This document shows, piece after piece, positions 37,906 through 48,762 of a DNA stretch of 64,000 bases. Made by a program: the position numbers and the translations under genes. The notes beneath the pieces were generated by a model that was not told the origin of the DNA, did not search any database, and saw only the letters and a list, made by a program, of their open reading frames with translations. Positions within the stretch are counted from its first letter, which is position 1, and each line of letters starts with the position of its first letter. This stretch comes from Leptobrachium leishanense. Taxonomy: Eukaryota; Chordata; Amphibia; Anura; Megophryidae. The stretch covers positions 153,114,101 to 153,178,100 of the forward strand of contig CM019065.1 of NCBI GenBank assembly GCA_009667805.1. Direction: 5' to 3'.

Positions 37906-39271
37906 CGTTTTGTATGCACTGCCCTGGTTGGATCCATACCAAGGAAATGCCATTACCACTTCGTAAGCCTCTGTATTTTTACTTGCCTTGGAAACAATAT
38001 TTTGCTTTTTATTCTTATCAGAATGTAATCTCCAAGGAGCAGACGTTCGACATCAACTCTCCTTATGTGTTGCACTGCAATGATGACATTATGTATATGT
38101 AAGTTATACTGTATGAACACACCCTATGCCTTTTGTGTAATAAAAACCATTAGAAATGTCATACGGAGCGGGCCCTGGAAGAAGAAAAAAAAAGCCAAAT
38201 TTAATGCAGATCTCACTGCTTACATTACACATTCACACAAATATGGAAAATAAGGCAAGTAGCAAAATATAGGGAAAGATATTCATACAGAACAATAGCT
38301 GTGAGCTTCTTGGCCAGCCTAAGGAAGCCATTATCACTTGAGATAATGTTCTTGGAAAGCATTTAAAACACTGCCCAATCCATGGGAGGTCAATCTAAAC
38401 CTTATCAGATAAAGATCACGTGATAGAGGAGTTCCACTCCTTGCATTTACAGAATAAATGGATGGGAGTGGACCTAAAACATGAATATACATAAACATGG
38501 AGGATTAGAAGAATACCAAAATTCAGTACAAGGGGGGGGGGGGAACACACACCAGGTCTAATTTTTTTTTTTTTTTTTTTTTTTTAAAGATTGTAACCAG
38601 AATAAAAATTTAAGATCAGGATATACATTTACTTTATGGAACATGACATGTATATCCAATGACACACACAAAGATTTTAGCCAGGCAGTAATACAAACAA
38701 CACAAACATAGTTAAAGTATTTCATCATCAGATAAACACAGCGTTCATATTACATAGTTTGAAGCGATTCAGGCGTGGATTTAAACCAGAAGCCAACATT
38801 TGATTACAGACAAGGAACAGGTATGAGAGAGTAACATAATCCTAGAACTTTATCTTTTTTTTTTTTAGAAAGCTCCACATATTTTACTACAAGTAGAAAA
38901 CCAAGCATTTAAAACCAGCCAGAGAAGCACAATTTGTCTTTCTCAGGAAGCCTCGTGTAACCATCTCTCCTCAATCATGGCAGTGGAAACCAAAGTAAAA
39001 AAAAGACCAAACAGCCCAAAACAGGTCTACAGGTCAGGAAGGGGAGTTATAGGGACCATACAACAAACTATGCCATAACAAAAACACGAAAGATGCACTG
39101 ATCTCTGTCCAGTAGGACCAGGATTGGAAAAATAAAATTGAAAACACAAGAGGTAATTAGCAACCCAATTTTCAGCAGCAGCAGCGAGCAGATTTCTCAA
39201 TAGATGCTCATATAAAAAAGGAGCCAGAGATAAAATTCTAGGATCCATTTGCTACCTGGCTCCTGGGTTTA
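37906..39271. other. Intron 3, unclassified
   Basis: Contains G12 (about 38532-38543) and T24 (about 38562-38585) runs. No gene supported. It may be the 3' part of a retrocopy if the protein-like frames to its right are real, but no AATAAA lies next to the T-run on the minus strand. Confidence 0.35.
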
Positions 39272-39987
39272 TCAATCGTTGATAGTGATGGCAAACTGAG
39301 AATTGGGAAACCTATGTTCCATAGCCTCCCAGAAATGATCCACCTGGCCAAAAAACAAATATTTGTCAACTGTCAATGTGTAAAAGCCACCACTCAGCAG
39401 CTTTCCTAACCTCGTAAACTCGAGCTCGTTAATTTCTACATGCTGCACAGCACACAAGGGAGGGATTATTTTTTGTGTATAGATAAAATGCCTACCACCA
39501 TGGCTTTGGGTTTACTTAACCAAACTAATGGAGATAGATGTTGAAACGCTGAAGTTATACAAGAAATACAACATTGTAATTTATGGAAATGTTTGCTACA
39601 GAAGTCTACTTCTGCCAACTCCCAATCGAAACTTCATGACAAAATGTCAATCTAGCAATACTACAAATAGGCAAACTCTTTATGTGAAAGCACATTTATC
39701 GGAAAAGAAAAAAAAAAGCAGTTTCTATGGCGGGTTGGGTCGTCAGGGAGGACAGAATCGATAACTCGCTTAAAAGTCTCATGATCCTCTATCAGCCTGT
39801 GGTCATTTATCACCAGCTCAACAGGCACAGTTTTCCTTGGAATAAAGTCTTTGATGTGGTGGCTAGAGCACCAGGCCTGTAATTGTGGGCCAGGGGACCC
39901 CTCGATCTCCAGCAGTAAGAGGCGAACACAACAACTGCTGTTGTCGTCACAATACAGAATGTATGGCCCTTCTAGGAGGCCTAGCAC
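39272..39987 (-). pseudogene. Unrecognised protein-like minus-strand frames
   Basis: Two minus frames read like real protein. The upstream one (39720-39987) contains GPYILYCDDNSS, IEGSPGPQLQAWCSS and VPVELVINDHRLIEDHETFK. The downstream one (39272-39457) contains ELEFTRLGKLLSGGFYTLTV and VDHFWEAMEHRFPNSQFAI, and starts just after a plausible splice acceptor (cttgtgtgctgtgcag). About 260 bp of AT-rich sequence lies between them. I do not recognise the family. It could be a decayed retrocopy, an old transposase remnant or chance; no initiator or donor site is convincing. Confidence 0.3.
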
Positions 39988-40341
39988 AAAACCTCAGATT
40001 GCTTTTGGTTGTTCGTAATGATCCTCAAGAATGCTTGGGATGTGCCCAAGGCCATTATGAATGTGTCAGCATTTACCACTTCCACTGCAGAGCTATGCCA
40101 GGAATCCACTACACCTCTATCATCCACTCAATGACAAATCAGAACCTTTCATTTTAGAGAACAAGGTCATGAACTACCCAAATAGTTGCCATTTGTTTTT
40201 CACTTACAAATCGGAGGATTGACAGATTCATATTAAACTCCGAGGTCAGTAAACAAATGTTAGAAACCATATTAAGGGAGGGAAAAAAAAAAAAAAAAAA
40301 GTCTAAATATATGCAGATGTAGATTAACCCCCTTTTTTTTT
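39988..40341. other. Intron 3, unclassified
   Basis: No feature seen except an A18 run (about 40284-40301). Confidence 0.35.
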
Positions 40342-40540
40342 GAGAAAGTATTTTACCAGGAAGGATACATTAAGATTTCTCTCGTTTTCAAGTATGTCCT
40401 GGGTGGCGAGAATGTACCATTAGGTGTTTTGCCCAAGGACACTTACTGGAGAGGTGCTCTTGCTGGGATCGAACCCATGTCTCCACAGGCTCTCTCCACG
40501 CAGAGCAGTGATGTTACCTCTACTCCACCCAGCCGGTACA
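40342..40540 (-). mobile_element. tRNA-derived SINE, near full length
   Basis: On the minus strand the head (40462-40533, 72 nt) opens GCTGGGTGGAGTAGAGGTAA (box A-like), carries GGGTTCGATCCC (a pol III box B) and closes CCCAGC, complementary to its first six bases. The middle 'gtccttgggcaaaacaccta' resembles the conserved core of vertebrate V-type SINEs. The tail ('aggacatacttgaaaacgag ... ccttcctggtaaaatac') occurs alone at many other sites. Confidence 0.8.
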
Positions 40541-40743
40541 TTTGGCTACCTGGTCAGAGTTTGTCAAGCTACAACATGGCAAACCACTAGTCACTTACAT
40601 GGCCAAGCAGTGACCTACAACAGGTCAAAGCAAATGAATGCCGTTCACTGCAATCTTAAAATAACTGAACATCTGGTAAAAAAGGAGATTTTTTTAACCC
40701 TTCTTACAGCAATTCAAAAAAACTTGCATCGAGTCACATTTTA

Positions 40744-41153
40744 GGCTAGGGTCAGACTAACGCAGTATCAACGTGCGTTTAGCAGCACTAAATCACGGCC
40801 GTGCTAGCAGCAAATTACGTCCAATGCCGGGCAGCATACGAAGAATGGCCGCACAAAAGTGCGGCTGCGCAACGCAAGTGGCAAACGAACGCATTTTTTC
40901 AAGAACGTCAAACCGCTAGTACGGACGTACAGAGTGCGCTGCGTCCGCTAGCGGCGTGTGTGCATGATTAGGAGACGTCAGATGCTGCTAATGTCCGGCC
41001 AACATAACGTCCAGACGCAAAAAGTCTTTTATTGATGATCCGTACAAAATCACGGACGAAAATGCGCAACGTATGACCGCTATCGCGTATTCCGTGAAAA
41101 AATACGTCCATTCGTTCGAACGCACTTTTTCACGGACAACGCGAAAAATGCAT
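40744..41153. mobile_element. PIF/Harbinger-like element, family B, right end lost
   Basis: The left flank is TTA and the left end GGCTAGGGTCAGACTAACGC. The interior aligns with 57524-57949 ('cggccaacataacgtccaga', 'ttttattgatgatccgtaca'). The homology stops at about 41153 and the expected right terminus is missing. Confidence 0.7.
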
Positions 41154-42666
41154 TGAGTTCCTTGCAAAATACAGGCCTTTTGTTCCAACAAAGTATACAC
41201 CATCTTTACGGGTTGTAAAGGATCACTATATATTTGAGTCCATCAAATGTTCCTGAAGATGATCATGGAGACACCAAGGAGGTTCCGTTTACCTCAGGAA
41301 TGGATCCTTCTAAATAGATAAAGCTCTAGGCAAAATTAATGCCCGGCTTTGACAAATGTAGCGGACCTCTAGGCTTTCTTAATGGCTCCCAAGAATAGAT
41401 TCACATTTGTCAAGCCCTGTAGTTAGCAAAAATCTCCATAAGCTGTCCCCTCTCCAAGGGAGGCCCACATATTTCCTACACCGACTGCGATAAACATGAA
41501 TGCAAAACGGAAATGTCACTATTTGAGGCCTCCGCTTCCTCTCAATAAGTTACACTCCTCCCTTATTTATGAAAAGAAAGCAAACTAGGCCGCAAAGAAC
41601 ACTAGATCATGGCTCGATGAGAAAAATCAACATTTTAAGAACAGCTTCCACAGAATGCAGGAAGAAAACGAATAATCACCAGCTAGAGCTCTAAAAAAAG
41701 AGGTTAGACCTGCTCTCTATGAAAGGACAAGTTTATTTGTCCCTACCCCTTTACTCAGGGTTTCACGTTTTTGCTTTTTTGTCTGCACGGGTAATTTGCC
41801 GTTCACGCACAGAATAAACACGAATGTGAGACCGCGTATGCGAAAGGAAACAATGCCAGGTCTGTTAGGGGAGGAACACATAGTCCTGCGCAGCTCTGGG
41901 CACAGTGTGGGCACACGGTCCTCCTGCCAACCTCCAAGTAAAACACCGCAGGCTTGCTTACTTCACAACTATATCTGCCATCTACATTCCAAGAGAAACT
42001 TTAACTATTGGGCATGCAGAATGGAGGACTTCATCACCAGAAGAGCATTTAAGACTACCTGAGACATGTAACATCCCAAAAAGAAGGGCACCATTTAACC
42101 ATCTGGCAAACGCAAGAGAGGACAAGAACTTTCCCCAAAAGAAGTGCATCTAACCAACTATGTCAAGGGAAAACGTCCTATGAAGACACTCCATGAGAAG
42201 AGCCTTTAAACTTCAGGCTGAAGTCCAGGAGGACCAGAACTAATGAAAAATAAAAGTAACGAGCTTGTAATGAAAACATTATGACTGACTAGGGCAACCT
42301 TCCTCCGAAAAAGGCCTTTTACCATCTGGAAAATGTTCTCCATGAGAAAAGGCTTTAAGTCAGAAGGGACTTTAACTTTTTGACAATATCCAGGTTAGAT
42401 TTAAAAAAAAAAAAAAAAAAATGTAAGTACTCTCTAAATATTAAGACTTGATGATATATGAAAGAAACATGTGGAAGACTTCAACATTAACAAAAATTAA
42501 AAAAAAAAAAACACAAGCGTCAGCAGCTCGATGACCCAACTGACCACGAGTTACCCAGTATCATTAATGGGATATATATAGCAATTTCCATACAGAGGTA
42601 GAGTCTTCAGGGGGCGGGGTAAGAGCCGCAAGAGCAAAAAAGTCAAGGGCAAATTAAAAACATAAA
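41154..42666. other. Intron 3, unclassified
   Basis: No gene supported. 88- and 82-codon plus frames at 41796-42153 have no domain signal. A18 at about 42403-42420. Confidence 0.4.
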
Positions 42667-43555
42667 CAGGGTTATTCAGAGAAAGGTGAAACTCTGGAGA
42701 ACTTTTGGAGAAGTGAAAATGCGAGGTCAAAATAGCCAAACCAAAAGAATTCTCCCATTTATCTCACTTTCCAAATCGGCTATTTTGACCTAGAATTTTA
42801 ACTTCTACAAAAGTTCTCCAGAGTTTCACCTTTCTCTGAATAACCCCGATAGTCAAGACTTACTTTAAAACATATGGAAGTGAAGGGTAGCATAGCAGTG
42901 GGAACTCTGAAACACTCAAATGGTTATTCAGAGAGTAATGAAAAGCAGGAGAATGACTGGAGAATTGAAATTCTAGGTCAAAATAGTCAAAACCAGAAAA
43001 ATTCTCCCTTTATCTCACTTTCCAAATTGTTCATTCTACTTGCAATTCAAGGTTTTCACCTCTCTCTGAATAGCCCTGTCAGGGTTATTCAGAGAGGTGA
43101 AAAGCAGGCGAATGACTGGAGAAGTGAAAATTCTAGGTCAAAATATCCGATTTGGAAAGGGAGATGGGATAAATTTTTCTGGTTTGGCTATTTTGACCTA
43201 GAATTTCTCATTCTCCAGTCAGTCATTCTCCTGGTTTTCACCGCTCTCTGAATAACCCTGTAGGTCAAAATAGCCAAATCAGAAAAAGTCTCCCATTTAG
43301 CTCACTTTCCAAATCGGCTGTTTTGACCTAGGATTTTCAATTCTCCAGTCAGTCTCCTTGTTCTCACCTCGCTCTGAATAACCCCGACTATCAGGTCTAT
43401 TCACTAAAAAGGTGAATCAGGAGAACTGTCAGGAGAAGAGAACAATCTAGACCAAATTGCCGAGTTTGGAAAGTGAGATAGACTTTTTCTGGTTTGGCTG
43501 TTTTGACCTAGAATTTTCACTTCTCCAGACTTCACCCTTTACGGAATAGACCCTT
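42667..43555. repeat. Cluster of family D palindromic elements
   Basis: Successive palindromic units: 42667-42849, 42919-43078, 43080-43260, a half unit 43261-43387, and 43392-43554. Arms carry 'gaaaattctaggtcaaaata' and its inverse; loops carry 'tctcccatttatctcacttt' or its inverse. Most ends read CAGGGTTATTCAGAG. The last unit begins CAGGTCTATTCAC, a sub-type also at 55147, 59981 and 62209. Units 2 and 3 almost abut. Confidence 0.8.
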
Positions 43556-45224
43556 ATGTTGTGTGACAACAAGGTTTAGCTACCAATAATGAACCAAATC
43601 TGGCAAATGTACTTAGAAAATAAAATAAAATAAAAAAAAATCAGTGAAAGGCAAAGCACAAACAAATCCAGATCTGACATAAAAATAGACTTTTATGGAG
43701 AGAGCATTTAACTTCCACTTTATTTGCAATATGCAGCTTTTCAACGTGTGTCCTGTTATTTACCAAAGGATCCTGTTCTGTTTTCATTAACCGGCATACA
43801 AAATGATAGAACGCATTGCAGTAACTTGTGCTGGTACTTTTCAACAAAAACACGATCAAAATGGTAAGATAGCGGTTATGTTTTGTGTACAAATCCAAAC
43901 GTTGACCTACGACTTACATAAATTTAAACGAACATCAGAAAATTTTGTGTAAAAAAATGACAAAGAAATTTCCTACTTTAATAGTCCATTGAATTCCTGT
44001 GAAATCTCAGAAATTTGTTCTCCAAGACATTATGAAGCTTGATAACAGGTAAACTTTACCATGAAAGGCAGCCAGTGATATACTAACGAATTATAGTAAT
44101 AATAATAAACATTACACATGTACTCAGAGCAAATACAAACAACTCCCTGCTGCCATTTCTTACCTGTACTTTGACAGAACTGAACAAAAAGATCATATAA
44201 TGAGGGAAGTAGGTTTAGCATTTGCTGCATAAACCCTTATTGATATTGCGGAACAGAAAAGGTATCGGGACAAAAAAAATATAAAACAAATGGATCTGGA
44301 ATTTATATGCACATTGTTATATATTCTTTTGACGCAAATGGTTAATAACATTCAAAGAGAGGTTTGCCTTTTTTGGTGGATCAAAAACAAACCAAAGATG
44401 TGAGGGAAGAGAACTTTATGGACTCCAGTCTTTTTTCTTTCAAAATTTGGCTGAAAACATGACCCTTCCTCTCACCTGCTGCAAAACATCAGAAGTGACA
44501 GCATCTAGACCTAAGGTGTCCAACACCTGGCGGTTTTATGGAGATTTCGCTCTAGCAGCTGCGGTTCACCCCTTGGCCAAATGACCTGCTATTCAAGACA
44601 TATTGGCATGAAACAATATCACACTGAACAAGTCTTACAAAAAACGACCAATCAAAGAACACAAAAAGGTACCAGCATCTGGTGAGATTTTTAACGGGAC
44701 TAAAAAAACATTAAAAATGATCCACAATATACAAAATGCACTATTACAGAATAGCTTCCAACATTAACAAATAATGCAAGCAAAGGTTTTCCTGCTTTGA
44801 CACCATGTGTGACAGTAAGATTTAGCAACAGGATGGGGATGGGGGCAGCAACTTCCCATTAGATTTACTGCGGAGCTCATCCTGTTGTGTATCACAGAAT
44901 GGTCCTGCCTGGGAATGCACTCAGCCAGTTACATGATCCATGCATTTTTCACAGCATGGGGAACCAAGAGCTACTTTGCATGTGATCACACAGAATAAAG
45001 CTTCCCATGTCTAGGTAAATAAAGAAGATATTAATTTTTTTTAAATCTAGCGAGACATGAGGGAGTGTAGACTGGGATTTCTCGAATTTTTTTGATCAAC
45101 CAACCACCAGCTATTATATAACTAGTTCTTAAACTGACACAATGTCAGGCAGTCTGTAGGTATAATTATTATAAAAATAAAATGCATCCCACAAACAATA
45201 GTCAGTCCAGGAAAGAAGAGAGAG

Positions 45225-45255
<31 letters not shown>

Positions 45256-45393
45256 ATAGGGCAGCAATTCCAAGGGGCTGCATGTTTCCGTACAATACCA
45301 GTATTTAATTAATTTATGATGCACATTTTAAAAAGGAACCATCATCACTGGCATTTTTTATAAAATATTCAACTTGTGTATGAAAAAGGTATA
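43556..45393. other. Intron 3, unclassified
   Basis: No exon supported. Contains an AC microsatellite at about 45225-45252. Otherwise unique-looking AT-rich sequence. Confidence 0.4.
45225..45252. repeat. (AC)n microsatellite
   Basis: About 14 AC units preceded by a short GA run. Confidence 0.95.
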
Positions 45394-45575
45394 CAGGGTT
45401 ATTCAGCGAGAGGTAAAAACCAGGAGAACTTTTGGAGAAGTGAAAATTCTAGGTCAAAATAGCCGATTTGGAAAGTGAGATAAATGGGAGAATTTTTCTG
45501 GTTTGGCTATTTTGATCTAGAATTTTCACTTCTCCAGTCATTCTCCTGGTTTTCACCGCTCTCTGAATAACCCTG
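45394..45575. mobile_element. Palindromic MITE, family D
   Basis: Ends CAGGGTTATTCAGCGAG and inverted CAGGGTTATTCAGAGAG; near-perfect arms around a loop 'gagataaatgggagaatttt'. Flanks are 'gtata' and 'atagt', compatible with a TA target. Confidence 0.8.
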
Positions 45576-46207
45576 ATAGTGAACTAATTATTTAAAAAAA
45601 AAAAACAAACAACAAATCTTTGCTTATATAAAAATTTAAGATGTAAATTGTCTTTTGGAATAACTCAATATGGGAAACCCTAAAAGGATGACAAAGATCC
45701 GCATAACAGACAATATTTTATCATTTCTAGGGTAAAAAACAGCATGACTAGGAATAGGCTTTAAACCTACAAAATGTATCAATCGACGACAATATTTATA
45801 TTGTAAACTACAGTGGATGCACAGGACATATACTGTATGTGAAGAAACGTATAAATAAAATCGTGGAGCATACAAACATCTACAAATATCACATCACTGA
45901 AGACACTTAAAATTTTAAAACTCAGGATATTTTCCCAAGAAAATACTATATTTTCACAGCACCAAATTTGGGACAGTGAGGATGTCTTCACATCTCATTT
46001 TTCTATTCAACATACAAAAAAAAAAAAAAGTTAATAAAAAATAAGTATAATCTATGAGCAGCTCATTTCCTACTTGTACCGGAGCTGGATGAAGCCAGAC
46101 CAGTAATCAGAAGGGTATTGTAGTCCCTGTATAATTCTTCACAAAAAACTTGGAACCACAAGAAGTGATGTACATTCAGGATAGGAGATTATGTTCGCAT
46201 TTCTTAC
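45576..46207 (-). other. Intron 3, part next to exon 3
   Basis: It begins with the donor GTAAGA (46207 leftwards) and continues past the left edge of the window. No splice enhancer or exon recognised in this part. Confidence 0.6.
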
Positions 46208-46338
46208 CGCTCTGGCGCTAGGTGATAGTGCACCATTAGGCAAGTAATGTCCCCCAAGGTCAGGGATCATCAGGAAGGGATACCCAGCATAAGGAGGGCC
46301 TTTGAAGAAAGCTGCATCTTGGTGCTGCCTCCTGAATG
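46208..46338 (-). CDS. tcf7l1: tcf7l1 coding exon 3
   Basis: TCF7L1 (Tcf-3) is an HMG-box DNA-binding protein that represses Wnt target genes in the nucleus until beta-catenin binds it. This 131-nt exon finishes the split Ala codon and encodes 43 residues, including [20 protein letters not shown] and [19 protein letters not shown], the conserved linker after the N-terminal domain. The acceptor is ctttttctag and the donor GCG|GTAAGA; the exon ends in phase 0. In family members I recall, the residue after SAR is Thr; here the last codon is GCG (Ala), which may be a lineage difference. Later exons (context region, HMG box, C-terminal tail) should lie to the left, beyond this window. Confidence 0.95.
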
Positions 46339-47625
46339 CTAGAAAAAGAGAAAAACAACACTAAAAAATGATACAAAAGCCAATCGATGACCCGCACCCT
46401 CACATTCAGTTAATATTCCACAATGACCACATAATAAAAGTAAAAAGAAGTTTAAAAATTTACATGAACCTTATGGAATCTAGTTCAAAAAACCCTGGTC
46501 CAACCAAGATAAGACCATGTCCGTTACATGGAGTACAACCGCACATATTTACACGTTTGTTCCAAATATCTAAAAAGAAGGCTTCACTGGATCTTTTATT
46601 AATAGCCGAAACCAATGCCAAGTTCTTTTATAAGCACTTTAAAAGCTTCCCACTTATTAAGGGGAAGTCCTCAGTCCTGCATAACACGTGGGCAGGAAAT
46701 GCATGCTGGGAAGGCCCATTGTGGTATGCATTTTAATACAGCGTTTTAGATTACCAAATGTTACCTAAAAGAGGGAATGAAAGAAACACAGGATTTGTCT
46801 CGGTTTTAGAATTTCAATAGATCAGCTTTTACTTAAACAGCACTTTTGTTCCATTGTTGTTGTAGGAAACCAACGTGATGATGGGATGAGTGTATCATGT
46901 CGAGAAAAGGTTCTGCATCTCATACGTAAACAATGACAGGAAAATAGAGTCTAGATTAGAAAGAGTCCAATGTCTAGTTTTATGCCAAATCAAAATGCTC
47001 TTTGAAATAAAAGATAATGAAAATATTAATAAAAAAAAAAAAAAAAAAAAAAGACAGGGATAGATAAGATAATTGTACATAAAGTTTAAGGGCCAGAAAA
47101 TAAACTAAAGGAGCCAACTAAACATTTGTAAGAGCCAGGACAAGATGTTTATAAACAGTTATACAACAATCCAGTGTTTTAGGAGACAGTGGCTACCTGG
47201 ATATGTCAAGCAGTGTCATAAAATGGATACGTGTGATAGACGTTAGCATTTCTGCTCATAATTTTAAGTAAATTGGTCATCATGGTGTGAGTTTACTAGA
47301 ATTATACCATGTGTAGGAAATTGTAGCTCCTTTAATGACAATTTGAATAACTACAATTGGTTTGATAGAAATATTTAGACACTGGATTTATTAAGACCAG
47401 ATGAAAGTCTTGGCAGACAAATTCCACATACTTTGCAATAAAACGGGAAAGTCGTAAAGAAGGCCATCCTCTTTGGGGGGGGGGGTTGCCCTGAAAATCA
47501 TGAAGGTCTGATTTTAGATTTAAAAACTTGTGTTTTCTTTGGTTGCTTCAGCATTGCATTTGGCGAAGAGTGGGCCCTCGACATACCGGTGAAACCATCC
47601 AGCCATGAGTGAGAGGGCAACTCAC
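46339..47625 (-). other. tcf7l1: tcf7l1 intron 2
   Basis: 1287 nt, GTGAG donor and CTAG acceptor. It contains an A21 run (about 47032-47052) and no classified transposon. A 122-codon plus frame at 46368-46736 has no domain signal and lies antisense to the gene. Confidence 0.9.
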
Positions 47626-47686
47626 CTTCGGACAGATAATCCCGGGGCTTCTCAAAGCTTTCTCTTGGAGGTGGACGTCTTTCCAC
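47626..47686 (-). CDS. tcf7l1: tcf7l1 coding exon 2
   Basis: A 61-nt exon encoding VERRPPPRESFEKPRDYLSE plus the first base of a split Ala codon. The acceptor cacgtacag and donor G|GTGAG are canonical. It joins exon 1 in phase 0 (SDSDSE then VERRPPP) and exon 3 in phase 1. The ERRPPPR block is shared by TCF7L1 and TCF7L2; the KPRDYLSE text fits TCF7L1 better, as TCF7L2 has a serine-rich DKSRESLEE-type text at this point (from memory). The split of codons across all three exons agrees exactly, which is strong evidence of a working gene. Confidence 0.95.
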
Positions 47687-48576
47687 CTGTACGTGAAAAA
47701 GAGCAAAAACAAAAATCCATTAGAACTCTGGCAAAACATGAATACGCTCGTTGTTGCCACATGCTCCTCAAATGGTTTGTTCACCAAATCCAGAATCGCA
47801 TAGATTGACATGGGAATTAATTACAAGTTTTAGGTGAAGGCCTAGAAAGCCAGAGGAGCTGAGGATTTTCTTTCTCATTGCTGGTCTTGGCCAGACAAAA
47901 ATAAAAACAGAAATCACTGCAATATTCCCCACAAATTGCACTTTTTGAAGTAATCCCATCAGTCTAAAACAGAACAGGACACCCGGTAAGGGCTGTATTT
48001 GGGGGTTGGAACGTATGGCATCCACAGGTATAAGTGTAGAAACATGAAGTAGGAAAACCATATCATGAAACTTAAGATTTATATACAAAGCACTTTGTAC
48101 AAACCGAGTACGGAGCTCATGTACATGGCTTCCCATGCTGCTACTGATCTATAGGCTGCCTGCAAAACATACTTTGCTAAATATATAAAGTTACTGCACA
48201 ACCCATGGCTTGACTGGAAGCCCACACGTATGGCGTAGAATATTTTTCTATTCTTACATAGATAATCAGGGGATGCTCCATAAAATGCTAGAACAAATGG
48301 GGAAAACCATTTAAGTCTCGATTTTGATTGACAGTGATTAGACTAGAGCGACAAAACCCATACAGGAGAAATTTCGGTTTATTTTCAAGACAGAGGATCC
48401 GGTTGCAAAAAAACTAAAAATATTTAAGAAAAAAATTACTTTTAGTAGTGAATACAAGAGCATGCGATGTAACCATGGTATATAAATTCCCAATTAAACA
48501 TAAGCTCGCAAAGCTATAAAATTCCCAACGCCGCAGCAGAATGCAAGATTTGAATGTTATTAGTTGGGACGCTTAC
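47687..48576 (-). other. tcf7l1: tcf7l1 intron 1
   Basis: 890 nt, GTAAGC donor and ACAG acceptor. No recognised repeat family and no RNA gene seen. Confidence 0.9.
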
Positions 48577-48762
48577 CTCTGAGTCGGAGTCACTGCTTTG
48601 GTTCTCTGACTCGTTGACGAGCGAAGATTTGACGTCTGCCAAGTCCCCCTCTGCAGATCCCTCACCAGGACTTTTATCCTCCTGCTCCCCTTCATCCTTA
48701 AACCGAATCAGTTCATCATTGGCCCCCAGCTCATCCCCCCCACCACTGTTTAACTGTGGCAT
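48577..48762 (-). CDS. tcf7l1: tcf7l1 coding exon 1 (start codon, beta-catenin-binding domain)
   Basis: The ATG at 48762 opens [20 protein letters not shown], the TCF/LEF N-terminus that binds the beta-catenin armadillo groove. The exon encodes 62 residues. Positions equivalent to known contacts are present: Asp16, Glu17, Phe21, Glu24 and the amphipathic helix with Leu41, Val44 and Leu48 in [16 protein letters not shown]. Residue 29 is Asp where I recall Glu in human TCF7L2. The acidic serine-rich end SSDSDSE precedes donor GAG|GTAAGC. The start is preceded by 'gtggaaacc', a fair Kozak context. The short glycine stretch resembles amphibian Tcf-3 rather than the long glycine run of mammalian TCF7L1. 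Confidence 0.96.

Noticed and set aside
38560..39990. Whole region as a processed pseudogene ending in the T24 run
   Set aside because: No AATAAA next to the run on the minus strand, no target duplication seen, and AT-rich non-coding text splits the frames. Kept only as a low-confidence note.
40462..40533. Possible true tRNA gene
   Set aside because: Box A and box B are present, but the same 72 nt recur at 50845-50916 fused to the same core and tail, so it is a SINE head, not a tRNA gene.
42667..43555. Regularly spaced repeats resembling a CRISPR array
   Set aside because: The units are inverted-repeat transposons of vertebrate type with no unique spacers and no cas genes; the host is an animal.
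46368..46736. 122-codon plus frame in tcf7l1 intron 2
   Set aside because: Antisense within an intron, no domain signal.
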